A stretch of DNA of 64,000 nt from an uncultured Verrucomicrobia subdivision 3 bacterium. GTDB taxonomy: Bacteria > Verrucomicrobiota > Verrucomicrobiia > Limisphaerales > UBA11358. A program made the position numbers and the translations under genes. The stretch spans positions 1 through 64,000 of the forward strand of contig CAIQKM010000136.1 in the NCBI GenBank assembly GCA_903872345.1, given 5' to 3'. Under the pieces are notes generated by a model. The model had not been told where the DNA came from, ran no database searches, and saw only the letters and a list, made by a program, of their open reading frames with translations. Positions 1 through 8,650 of the stretch are shown here, one piece after another; within the stretch, counting starts at the first letter, position 1; each line of letters starts with the position of its first letter.

Positions 1-195
1 CCAGGCCAGCGCCATTTGCTTTTGGTTGCTCACGCAGACGCCGGTGGCCGCCTTGCGCTTGGCCGCCGCCAGCGCCGGCAGCAGCATCGCCGCCAGAATG
101 GCGATAATCGCAATGACCACCAGCAATTCAATCAGGGTGAAGCCGCGAGAACGATGAGCCGGTCTGACGGCACGAGGAAAGGTAAGCGTGCGCAT
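1..195 (-). CDS. Type II/IV pseudopilin, prepilin-type N-terminal domain (3' part outside window)
   Basis: Only the first 65 codons lie in the window. The ATG is at 195 and the frame is still open at base 1. The product starts with a short basic leader followed by [20 protein letters not shown], the prepilin peptidase site (cleavage after Gly, methylated Phe) and the hydrophobic pilin helix. It continues into [13 protein letters not shown] and a [14 protein letters not shown] segment. That layout matches the large H-x9-DG class of pseudopilins in Verrucomicrobiota and Planctomycetota; the H-x9-DG end would lie outside the window. The family role is in pseudopilus or type II secretion-like structures at the inner membrane, but paralogues are abundant and mostly uncharacterised. 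It is divergent from the giant passenger protein that starts at 751. Confidence 0.85.
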   Translation of the reverse strand, partial: MRTLTFPRAVRPAHRSRGFTLIELLVVIAIIAILAAMLLPALAAAKRKAATGVCVSNQKQMALAW

Positions 196-750
196 AGTGT
201 TATTTTTCTGAGGTTGTTGAACTGTATGGTTCGGCTAGCAAGATGTCCATCATATATATACATGGCAGCAAGCCGTTGTGGTTTCTGCCAAAACTGGACG
301 AGAGCCCGGGATGCGGATTTGCATGTGATTGTTGATGGCAAATCTTGCCTCTAAATCGTGACCTTACCAACTACCTGCTTGGGTAGTTTTTGGGGCGAGA
401 TAGTTGAGTCGGTAAATCGGGAAGTTGTCCCGGCCCGGGCGGGCAAGTTTAAAAAATTGACTACTCCAAGCAGGTGGCGTGCCCTGTATTATTAGCGTCA
501 ATGACTTCGGGTAATGATTTTGCTGGATGAGGTTACCCCGTAATAGTGAATTTTTAAAATTTTCGGCTTGTAATTTTTTCCAAATGGCGGATGTTGGCAG
601 CAACCACCGACCTAGGAAACTAATGCTCCGCATTACACATGCTATATGTGTTTACAACATTTCCGCCGCACATTCCATTTGGCGCGCGTTCCGCATTGGC
701 CTATCCGAAGAAAATAACCCTTTGCCCACCAACCCAAACAACCCCTAAAA
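196..750. other. Divergent intergenic region with an inverted repeat
   Basis: This 555-base spacer separates the divergent pseudopilin and passenger-protein genes. It is more AT-rich than its surroundings. It holds a perfect 7-bp inverted repeat, AACTACC-N6-GGTAGTT, at 369-388. A weaker GGGTAA/TTACCC pair lies near 509-538. I see no convincing small gene; the frames open here show no family signature. Promoters for both genes should lie here, but I could not place -35/-10 boxes with confidence. Confidence 0.5.
369..388. promoter_or_regulatory. Candidate operator: CTACC-N6-GGTAG inverted repeat
   Basis: AACTACC and GGTAGTT are separated by six bases (TGCTTG). The arm length and the six-base spacer resemble the CACC-N6-GGTG core of the element found before four other giant surface-protein genes in this window (8474, 15684, 20981, 37375), but the rest of that element is missing. 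It lies between two divergent genes, about 170 bases from the pseudopilin start and 360 from the passenger start. It could be a dimeric regulator site or a small RNA hairpin. Confidence 0.3.
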
Positions 751-3700
751 ATGATAAAATCCATCCCGTTCCTGAAACCGTTTGCGCTGATGGCGACCGG
801 TTTCGCCTGCCTGGCAGTCCAGGCGCAGACCACCTACACCTGGACCAATCTGGTCAACGGCAGCTGGGTTGCCTCCACCAATTGGAACAACGGCAGCGTC
901 GCCTCCGGCAGCGGCAATACCGCTGATTTTAGCACACTGACCTTGGGTTCTTCCCGGGCGGTGACCTTGGATGGGGCGCGCACCATCGGCAACCTGATAT
1001 TTGGCGACGTGGGCAATACCTACAATTGGGCTTTGAGCACGGGCACGGGCGGTCCGCTGACTCTCGCGGGTGCCACGCCCACGATTACCGTCAACAATGG
1101 GATGGCTACCAACAGCGAGGTGCTGAGCGGCACGGCGGGGATGATCAAGGCGGGTGGCGGCAAGCTCGTACTGACGACGGCCGACGGTTACTCGGGCGGT
1201 ACCACCGTCAACGGGGGCATTCTGCAATTAAATGTCGGTGGCAGCACCGGGAATATTCAAGGCGCGCTGACCATCAATTCGGGAGGATCGGTGGTAACGA
1301 CGGCCGGGGATGCACTGGGCTACACTGCGGGAGTTTGTGTATCCACGCTCACCATCAACGGGGGCAACTTTACCAATACCAGCGGCGCGAATGAGTCCTA
1401 TGTCACGCAATGGTTCCTGACGGGCGGCAACGTGGTGGCGGCGAGTGGGGCGATCAATTTCAACACCGGCTATGGCATCACCACCTACGCCAGCAGCACG
1501 CTGGCGAATTTTAACGCCCCCATTTCATTGCGGGCCTCGGGCATCGGCATCACCAACGCCTTGGGGACAGTGTCCAGCGGGGTGGACATGCTGGTGGGCG
1601 GAATCATCAGCGGCGGCGGTAACGCTCTCATCAAGAACGGACCCGGTACGCTGGCGCTGGGCAAGACCAATTCGTTTGGCGAATTGATCATTCAGGCGGG
1701 CACGGTTCAGCTCGCGGCCTCAAGCGGCGGCGCCGGTTGCGTACCGTCCTCGGCGATCTATGTGCTGCCCGGCGCGGAACTGGATTTCAATGCCAGCGAC
1801 GCGTCCGGTTATAGCGTTGCCCTGGCCGTTACCAATGCTGGCACGCTCAAAAAAATCAATGCCCAGTCGGAGACATTGAATCGTCCGATCGTCCTGACCA
1901 ATGGCACCATCACTTCGACCAGCTATGCGACGAGCGGCAACGGCAATCTGGAAGCCTATAATTTCTTTGGAAATTATATCCGGACCATGACGGGAACGAA
2001 GAATCTGCTCACCGGCACCGGGCATTTTGGTTTGCGCACGAGCAGTTGCTATTTCACCAATGAGGCGAACAGCAGTCTGACGATCGCCTGCGTGTTGCAG
2101 CAGGATGGCAACGGGTCCGGCGCGCCCCTGACTAAGACGGGTCCGGGCACGTTGATTCTGGCGGCCACCAATATTTACACGGGCACCACAGCCATCAATG
2201 GCGGCACCCTCGAAGTGGACGGCACCACGGGTGCCAATACCGTCTCGGTGAACAGTGGGGCGACCTTGGATGGCATCGGCACCGTGAATGGCGCTACAAC
2301 GGTGCAGTCCGGCGGCATCCTGATGGCCGGCACCAATGGCGTCATCGGCACGCTTTCGATCAGTAATTCGCTGACACTCAGTGCGGGCAGCACCAATGTG
2401 ATGCGCCTGAGCAAGACTGGCGGAACGGATGTCTGTGACCAATTGAGCGTATTGACGAGTCTGGCATATGGCGGCACCCTGACGGTGACGAACGTTACGA
2501 CAGACGCGAATGTGTTGGGGGCGGGGGATACGTTCCAGCTTTTCAATGCGGCGAGCTACAGCGGGATTTATGCCACGTTCAATCTGCCGACTTTGGCGGC
2601 CGGTCTGAGCTGGGACAAATCGCAGTTGCTCGTGAATGGAACGATTAAGGTGATCGCCGGGACGGCGACCCCCAGTTTTAACCCGCCCGGCGGCGGTTAT
2701 GTCGGCTCGGTGTCGGTCGCGATCAGTTCCGATGCCGGCTCGACGATTTTCTACACGACGGACGGCAGTGATCCGACCACTTCCGGCACCCGGACTGCCG
2801 GTGCCAGTCCGGTGAGCGGCATTGTGATTCCGGTGGGCACGACGGAGACGATCATGGCATATGCCACCAATTCGGGCACAACAGCAAGCCCGGTGGCCAG
2901 TGCAACTTATGTGACGGTATCGACGGCGGTCTGGACCAATACGGCGGGCGGGGTCTGGCCCGTTCCGGTCAATTGGAATGTGGGGGCTGTGGGGAATGGC
3001 AGCGGCGTGACGGCTGATTTCAGCACGCTGATCCTGCCGGCCGTGACCACGGTTACGTTGAGCGGCCCGGAAACCATCGGGACGCTGCTGTTTGAGGATC
3101 AGGGCAACAGTTACGGTTGGATCCTCAACGGGGCTGGTCCGCTGACGGTGGATGCGGGCGTCACGGTGCCGAGCATTGTGGTGAGCAACCAGAGTGTCAC
3201 CATTTCGACACCCATCACGGGTACCAACGGCCTGGCGATTTCCGGCACGGGCGGATTGATGTTGAGCAGTGCCAACAACAGTTTTACTGGCAATTTGACC
3301 ATCAGCGGGGTGTCGCTGACGAATACCACGGTCGCGGGTACCACCACCTCCGATCTGGGGGCGAAGGTGGCCGGCCGGAGCGTCACGGTCAACAGCAATG
3401 CGACGCTGAACTTTACGATAAACAACATCTTTGGTGGTGGCGGGTTGACGAATACCACGCTGCCGACCCTGGTGGTGAACGGGCTGATGTATTCCACGCG
3501 CTATAATGCGATGCCCAACATCGTTCTGAACGGTGGCATACTGGACCAGGCCGCCAGTGACAGTGGCAGTTATCAAGGCTACCAGTTTCTGGGCAGCATC
3601 ACGGTGGGAGGAGCGGCTGCCTCGACCATCAGCACCGACAATGGCAAGGCCGACCATCTGCTGGGCAGCGGCACGATTTTTAACGTGGCGGTTACCGGCG

Positions 3701-6700
3701 CGACCGGTCCCGACCTGACGGTTTCGGCTCCGCTGGCGAATGCTTCGGGCGATTACGGCAGCACGGCGGGCAAATTGATCAAGACGGGCGCAGGCACCAT
3801 GGCATTCACCAGCACCAGCACTTATACCGGGGCTACCATCGTTAGCAACGGGACTTTGGAGGTTGATGGTTTGATCGGCACCAGCGCCATTTCGGTCAAT
3901 GGTGGTGTGCTGGACGGTACCGGCACCATCAGCACCGCCATCACTTTGAATGGCGGCACTCTGAGCTCCGGTACGGCCGCCGCCACCGGCGCGCTGTACA
4001 ACAACAACGCGCTGAACCTTTCCGGCGGCACGACGTTATTGCGGATCAACAAGACAGGCGGATTTACCGCTTCCGACAGTTTGCAGGGGATCACCGCCTT
4101 GACTTTCGGCGGCACGCTCACGGTGACCAATATCACGAGCGATGCGAATTCGCTGGCGGATGGCGACAGCTTCCAGCTATTTAGTGCCAACAGCTATGCC
4201 GGTTCATTTGCCACCCTGAACCTGCCGCCCTTGGATGCCGGACTGGTCTGGGATTTGTCGGAATTGGCCTCGTCGGGCACCATCAAAGTTTCCGCCAACA
4301 CCGCCACTCCGGTGTTCAGTCCGCCGGCGGGCGGCTATGTGGGGGCTTTGACGGTGACGATTACCTCGGAAAGCGGGGCGACAATCTATTATACTACGGA
4401 TGGCACTGACCCAACGGCATCGGGCACGGTGATGTCCGGCACCAGTCCGGTCACGGTAACCGTTCCGGCCAACACGCCGAGCCTGTTGATTCAAGCTTAC
4501 GCGGCCAAGACGGGCAAGGGGTCCAGCGGCACCGCCGCCGCCAGTTTCTCGACCATTGATACGCCGACCTGGATTGCCGGCAGCGGCAATTGGTTCAGTA
4601 CGGGAAACTGGTTGAACAATGTCGTTGGCCGAGGCGTGGATGTGACGGCTGATTTCAGCACCCAGACATTGGGCGGTGATTCCACCGTCACGCTTGATCA
4701 GGCACCGATCATAGGCAACCTGATTTTTGGTGATGCCGGCAGCACCTACAACTACATCATCGCCGACGGCGGCGCCGGTCCGCTGACGCTGGCGGTTAGC
4801 AGCGGATCGCCCACCATCACGGTAAGCAACCAGACCACCATCGTCCTGGCGCATTTGACCGGCACCAATGGTTTGAGCAAAGCGGGCTCCGGCAGTCTGG
4901 TGTTCAGCAACTTCTGTACTTACACCGGCAATACGGTCGTCAACGCCGGTACCCTGGTATTGGCTACCAACAGTGTTGGCGAGGGAACCATTGACGGCAC
5001 GCTGACCGTGAATCCGGGAGCGGCGGTCATGGCGACGGCGGGCAATGCCCTGGGTTATACCAACACTACCACCCCGCGAGTTTTGTGGGTGCAAAATCTG
5101 AACCTCTACGGCTCCACATTTACCACCACCGCCAATGGCGACCAGGGCTGGGGATTGCAACTCAATCTGATGGGCGGGATCTTTGCGTCCAGCGGAACCG
5201 GGGCGCGGTTGTCAGCGGGCGGCGGGACGGTGATCAACACACTGGCCACGAATGTGAGTTCGGTGCTGGCTGGCACCATCAATGCGCGCGAAGGCAATTC
5301 GAGCAACCAGATTGTGTTTAACGTGGCGGACAGTGGCGGTGCGGCCGCGCCGGACTTGCTGGTGAACGCCACCATCGCCGGCACCACGGCAGGCGTCGGC
5401 ATTGTCAAGAATGGCCCGGGCGTGATGAGCCTGGCGGCGGCGAGCACATTCTCGGGCGCGACGGTGGTCAGCAATGGCGTGCTGCAACTGACCGGCGGCG
5501 GCGGGTCGGCTGGAACACTCTCCAATTCCACCGTCACGGTCGAGAGCGGTGCCGAACTGCAATTGTTCACGGGCGATGGGCTGGGATATGCATATAATGC
5601 CGTCCGCACGCTGACGTTGAATGGCGGCACCTTGCGTGAGATCAACACCAATAGCGACACGCTGAGCCGGCCAATCACCCTGATTAACGGCACCATCACG
5701 GCTAATTCCGGTGCGGGGCTGGTGGTGGGCAACCTTACCGGCGGGCTGGCGGGGGATTGCTATAATTTGTATAACGCGACGGCGGTCATCACCACCGCGC
5801 CCGGTACGACAAATTACATCTCGCTGCCGGCTGGTGACAACTTTGCGCTGCGCGGCGGTTCCATTAGCAATGCCACCGGATCCTACCTGATTGTGAACGG
5901 GGTGTTGGACGGGTGGGGTGGCAGCGCCTCCTTTGGGTTGACCAAGACCGGAGCGGGTGGCTTGATTCTGAACAGCAATAATATATATGCCGGAGTCACT
6001 GCCATCAGTGGCGGCAATCTGGAAGTGGACGGATCGATTTCCAATGGCACGGTCACGGTCAGCGGCGGCATTCTCGACGGTACGGGCACGATCAATGGTG
6101 CCGCCACCATCCAGTCGGGTGCCACGCTCATGGCCGGCACCCTCGCCAACATAGGAACGCTCTCGGTTAGCAATGTGCTCACGCTGGGTGCCGGCAGCAC
6201 CAATGTGATGCGTATCAACAAGGCCGGGTCCACCTTTACCAGTGACTTGCTGAACGGAATGAGCGAGCTGAATTTCGGCGGGACGCTGGTGCTGACCGCC
6301 ACGGGCGATGCGCTGGCGGCGGGCGACACCTTCCAACTCTACAATTCTTCCACCTACAGCGGATCCTTCGCCGCCACCAGCCTGCCGGTACTCGCGGGCG
6401 GATTGAGCTGGGATTTGTCCCAGCTGGCAGTGAATGGCACCATTCGCGTGATCGGCGGCACGGGCACACCGGTGTTCAGCCCGGCTGGTGGCAGTTATAT
6501 CGGTTCGGTGACGGTAACGATTACTTCCGATGCCGGTTCGACCATCTTCTATACCACGGACGGCAGCACGCCGACGTCGGCGAGCCTGAATGGCCCCAGT
6601 CCGATTACGGGCATCATCGTTCCCGTGAGCACGACCGAAACCATCCGGGCTTATGCGACCAACTCGACGACCTCACCCAGTCTCCTTTCGAGTGCGACCT

Positions 6701-8283
6701 ATGTAACGATTCCCACGGCCGTCTGGACCAATACGGCGGGCGGAACCTGGCCGGTGCCGGCCAATTGGAACGTTGGTGCGGTGGGCAACGGCAGTGGCGT
6801 GACGGCTGACTTCAGTACGCTGACTCTGACGGCCAACACCACCGTATTGGTGGGCAGTCCGGAAACCATCGGCACGCTGGTGTTCGGGGATCAGGGCAAC
6901 GCTTTTGGCTGGACTCTGAACGGCAGCGGCCCGCTGACTCTGGATGCCGGTGCCACGGTGCCGTCCATCGTGGTGAATGACCAGAGCATTACGGTCGCAA
7001 CGCCGATGGCTGGCACCAATGGTCTGATCAAGGCGGGTACCGGGACGCTGGTCTTGACCGGCGCGGAAACCTATACCGGCAACACCACGGTGAACGGCGG
7101 CAATCTGACGTTGACCATCGGTGGTGCGGGCGGTGAGCTTGCGAGTCACACATTGACCATCAACCCGGGCGCGTCCGTCACGGCGACGGCCACCAATGCC
7201 TTGGGCTACACCGGCACAGCTTGGGTGACCAATCTCAATATCATCGGCGGCACCTTCACCAGCACGTCGAGTGGTGATCAGGGCTGGGGCATCAACGTCA
7301 ATCTCATGGGCGGCACACTGGCGGCGAGCGGGGCGGTGGCTCATTTCACCATGGGTGGCGGCTGGGTTAACAATACGATTGCGACCAACGTGACCTCGGT
7401 GATTTCCGGCACGATCAACACGCGCAACGGGCAGGTGAACAACCTCATTCCCTTCAACGTGGCCGCCGGCACGGCATCGCCGGATTTGCTGGTCAGTGCC
7501 GCGATTAATAACGTGCAGCCGGGCGTCGGCCTTGCCAAAGCCGGGGCGGGGGTCATGGTGCTGACCGCCACGAACACCTATTCCGGTTCCACCGTGGTCA
7601 GCAATGGCACGTTGGAAGTGGATGGCTCGATTGCCAACGGCGAGGTTGCCATCAGCGGCGGCACCTTGTGTGGCGCGGGGATCATCGGCGGCGATGTCAC
7701 TGTGATCGGTGGCACCCTGGCCGCCGGCACAACCACCGGGATTGGCACGCTAGTAATTAACAACACCCTCTCTGTTTCCAGCGGCTCTGTTGTCCTGCGC
7801 GCGAACAAGACCGGCGGGGTTTTGACCAATGATAATGTACAGGGGCTGCAAGGTCTGACGTATGGCGGCACCCTCACGGTGACGGCCTCGGGGAGTCCGC
7901 TGGCCAGTGGGGACAAGCTCACGCTTTTTGCTTCCACCGGTTATGCGGGAAGTTTCAGCACCCTGAACCTGCCGGCTTTGGGCACGGGATTGGGGTGGGA
8001 TACATCCAGACTCACCGTGGATGGCAGCATCCAGGTGGGAGCTTCGGTCAACACCGCGCCGACGAATATCGTGGCCACCGTCAACGGCAGCACCTTGTCA
8101 CTGTCCTGGCCGGCTGACCACCTGGGCTGGCGGTTGCTGGTGCAAACCAACCATCTGGCTGCCGGCCTCAGCACGGATACCAACGATTGGGCCACGGTTT
8201 TCGGTTCGGCGGGCATCAACCAGACCAACATCACGATCGATCCCGCGAAGCCGTCCGAATTCTACCGGTTGGTTTATCCCTGA
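751..8283 (+). CDS. Giant secreted protein with autotransporter-associated beta-strand repeats and CHB_HEX_C-like domains
   Basis: The protein has 2510 residues and a Sec signal peptide ending near VQA-Q (residue 25). Four long modules start near residues 26, 727, 1271 and 1990. Each opens with a W..G.W....NW stretch followed by ADFST and TIG.L.F.D, continues with passenger-type repeats of the K.G.GTL.L....Y.G.T.V..GTLEV pattern (at least nine copies), and closes with a GDTFQLF...Y.G.F segment. Between modules, near 636-724, 1183-1267 and 1904-1988, sit domains with IFYTTDGSDPT, the chitobiase/hexosaminidase C-terminal-like fold. The repeats predict a beta-helix exposed outside the cell. There is no C-terminal beta-barrel, so it is not a classical type V autotransporter. 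The last 75 residues form the shared C-terminal module ending EFYRLVYP. No catalytic motif was seen; a structural or adhesive role is inferred. No clear ribosome binding site precedes the ATG. Confidence 0.85.
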   Translation: MIKSIPFLKPFALMATGFACLAVQAQTTYTWTNLVNGSWVASTNWNNGSVASGSGNTADFSTLTLGSSRAVTLDGARTIGNLIFGDVGNTYNWALSTGTGGPLTLAGATPTITVNNGMATNSEVLSGTAGMIKAGGGKLVLTTADGYSGGTTVNGGILQLNVGGSTGNIQGALTINSGGSVVTTAGDALGYTAGVCVSTLTINGGNFTNTSGANESYVTQWFLTGGNVVAASGAINFNTGYGITTYASSTLANFNAPISLRASGIGITNALGTVSSGVDMLVGGIISGGGNALIKNGPGTLALGKTNSFGELIIQAGTVQLAASSGGAGCVPSSAIYVLPGAELDFNASDASGYSVALAVTNAGTLKKINAQSETLNRPIVLTNGTITSTSYATSGNGNLEAYNFFGNYIRTMTGTKNLLTGTGHFGLRTSSCYFTNEANSSLTIACVLQQDGNGSGAPLTKTGPGTLILAATNIYTGTTAINGGTLEVDGTTGANTVSVNSGATLDGIGTVNGATTVQSGGILMAGTNGVIGTLSISNSLTLSAGSTNVMRLSKTGGTDVCDQLSVLTSLAYGGTLTVTNVTTDANVLGAGDTFQLFNAASYSGIYATFNLPTLAAGLSWDKSQLLVNGTIKVIAGTATPSFNPPGGGYVGSVSVAISSDAGSTIFYTTDGSDPTTSGTRTAGASPVSGIVIPVGTTETIMAYATNSGTTASPVASATYVTVSTAVWTNTAGGVWPVPVNWNVGAVGNGSGVTADFSTLILPAVTTVTLSGPETIGTLLFEDQGNSYGWILNGAGPLTVDAGVTVPSIVVSNQSVTISTPITGTNGLAISGTGGLMLSSANNSFTGNLTISGVSLTNTTVAGTTTSDLGAKVAGRSVTVNSNATLNFTINNIFGGGGLTNTTLPTLVVNGLMYSTRYNAMPNIVLNGGILDQAASDSGSYQGYQFLGSITVGGAAASTISTDNGKADHLLGSGTIFNVAVTGATGPDLTVSAPLANASGDYGSTAGKLIKTGAGTMAFTSTSTYTGATIVSNGTLEVDGLIGTSAISVNGGVLDGTGTISTAITLNGGTLSSGTAAATGALYNNNALNLSGGTTLLRINKTGGFTASDSLQGITALTFGGTLTVTNITSDANSLADGDSFQLFSANSYAGSFATLNLPPLDAGLVWDLSELASSGTIKVSANTATPVFSPPAGGYVGALTVTITSESGATIYYTTDGTDPTASGTVMSGTSPVTVTVPANTPSLLIQAYAAKTGKGSSGTAAASFSTIDTPTWIAGSGNWFSTGNWLNNVVGRGVDVTADFSTQTLGGDSTVTLDQAPIIGNLIFGDAGSTYNYIIADGGAGPLTLAVSSGSPTITVSNQTTIVLAHLTGTNGLSKAGSGSLVFSNFCTYTGNTVVNAGTLVLATNSVGEGTIDGTLTVNPGAAVMATAGNALGYTNTTTPRVLWVQNLNLYGSTFTTTANGDQGWGLQLNLMGGIFASSGTGARLSAGGGTVINTLATNVSSVLAGTINAREGNSSNQIVFNVADSGGAAAPDLLVNATIAGTTAGVGIVKNGPGVMSLAAASTFSGATVVSNGVLQLTGGGGSAGTLSNSTVTVESGAELQLFTGDGLGYAYNAVRTLTLNGGTLREINTNSDTLSRPITLINGTITANSGAGLVVGNLTGGLAGDCYNLYNATAVITTAPGTTNYISLPAGDNFALRGGSISNATGSYLIVNGVLDGWGGSASFGLTKTGAGGLILNSNNIYAGVTAISGGNLEVDGSISNGTVTVSGGILDGTGTINGAATIQSGATLMAGTLANIGTLSVSNVLTLGAGSTNVMRINKAGSTFTSDLLNGMSELNFGGTLVLTATGDALAAGDTFQLYNSSTYSGSFAATSLPVLAGGLSWDLSQLAVNGTIRVIGGTGTPVFSPAGGSYIGSVTVTITSDAGSTIFYTTDGSTPTSASLNGPSPITGIIVPVSTTETIRAYATNSTTSPSLLSSATYVTIPTAVWTNTAGGTWPVPANWNVGAVGNGSGVTADFSTLTLTANTTVLVGSPETIGTLVFGDQGNAFGWTLNGSGPLTLDAGATVPSIVVNDQSITVATPMAGTNGLIKAGTGTLVLTGAETYTGNTTVNGGNLTLTIGGAGGELASHTLTINPGASVTATATNALGYTGTAWVTNLNIIGGTFTSTSSGDQGWGINVNLMGGTLAASGAVAHFTMGGGWVNNTIATNVTSVISGTINTRNGQVNNLIPFNVAAGTASPDLLVSAAINNVQPGVGLAKAGAGVMVLTATNTYSGSTVVSNGTLEVDGSIANGEVAISGGTLCGAGIIGGDVTVIGGTLAAGTTTGIGTLVINNTLSVSSGSVVLRANKTGGVLTNDNVQGLQGLTYGGTLTVTASGSPLASGDKLTLFASTGYAGSFSTLNLPALGTGLGWDTSRLTVDGSIQVGASVNTAPTNIVATVNGSTLSLSWPADHLGWRLLVQTNHLAAGLSTDTNDWATVFGSAGINQTNITIDPAKPSEFYRLVYP

Positions 8284-8344
8284 GCGGGCGGTCGCCGATC
8301 TCATTTGGGGTGGGCGACCGGCGAGCAGTGATGGCTGATAACAT

Positions 8345-8375
8345 CGGGTCCCGTCCGCGCAAGCGGCGGGACCCG
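8345..8375 (+). terminator. GNRA-loop hairpin after passenger gene
   Basis: Arms CGGGTCCCG (8345-8353) and CGGGACCCG (8367-8375) enclose an inner CCGC/GCGG stem with one bulged T and a GCAA tetraloop. It lies 62 bases after the stop codon. There is no run of T, so termination may be weak or Rho-assisted, or the hairpin may protect the 3' end of the RNA. Two similar GCAA hairpins follow the genes ending at 20816 and 26216. Confidence 0.5.
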
Positions 8376-8473
8376 CTTAGTTTGAATCCGCTTTGGCCCG
8401 CCCGATCGGTTAGCATTTGTCCTCCTCGCCAAACCACTCGTCCTTCTCAGTCGGGTCCCCAATTTGCCGGCTG

Positions 8474-8520
8474 CACCATCACCCGTTTCGGTGATGGGGT
8501 TCTACCATGTTTGGGGATAG
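8474..8520 (+). promoter_or_regulatory. Conserved intergenic element, copy 1 (CCATCACC-N6-GGTGATGG)
   Basis: A perfect 8-bp inverted repeat (8476-8483 and 8490-8497) around CGTTTC is followed, 12 bases after TTTCGG, by ACCATGTTTGGGGATA. The same two-part layout, with 12-13 base spacing, occurs at 15684, 20981 and 37375, each time 130-270 bases before a giant secreted-protein gene. The symmetric arms fit a dimeric DNA-binding regulator such as a NarL/LuxR-type response regulator, or an RNA hairpin in a leader. Which of these is true is not decided by the sequence. Confidence 0.6.
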
Positions 8521-8650
8521 GTTGATACGGGTTAAAGCGATAATCTGGGAGAACCAACTCCAAACCAAGAATCGGCATTCGGCTCGTTTTCCATCGGCAA
8601 CGATGTTGCAGCTGGTTCTGTTTGTTGCATTTGCGGATGACCTTGCACCT

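Larger units (their letters stand above)
8284..8650. other. Intergenic region with terminator hairpin and conserved element
   Basis: This 367-base gap holds a GCAA-loop hairpin just after the passenger gene and the conserved CACC-N6-GGTG element at 8474-8520; both are listed separately. The reading frame of the next gene is open from the ATG inside that element (8507). That would add 48 mostly polar residues before the hydrophobic signal sequence, so 8651 is the likelier start. Confidence 0.5.

Noticed and set aside
1720-3657. 645-codon minus-strand frame in the passenger gene
   Set aside because: Composition is Arg/His/Gly-rich and follows the repeats of the opposite strand; the plus frame has a signal peptide and clear repeats.
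8474-8520. Conserved element as a cyclic-di-GMP or other known riboswitch
   Set aside because: The sequence does not match the conserved bases of riboswitch classes I can recall, and the conserved core is too short for a typical aptamer.
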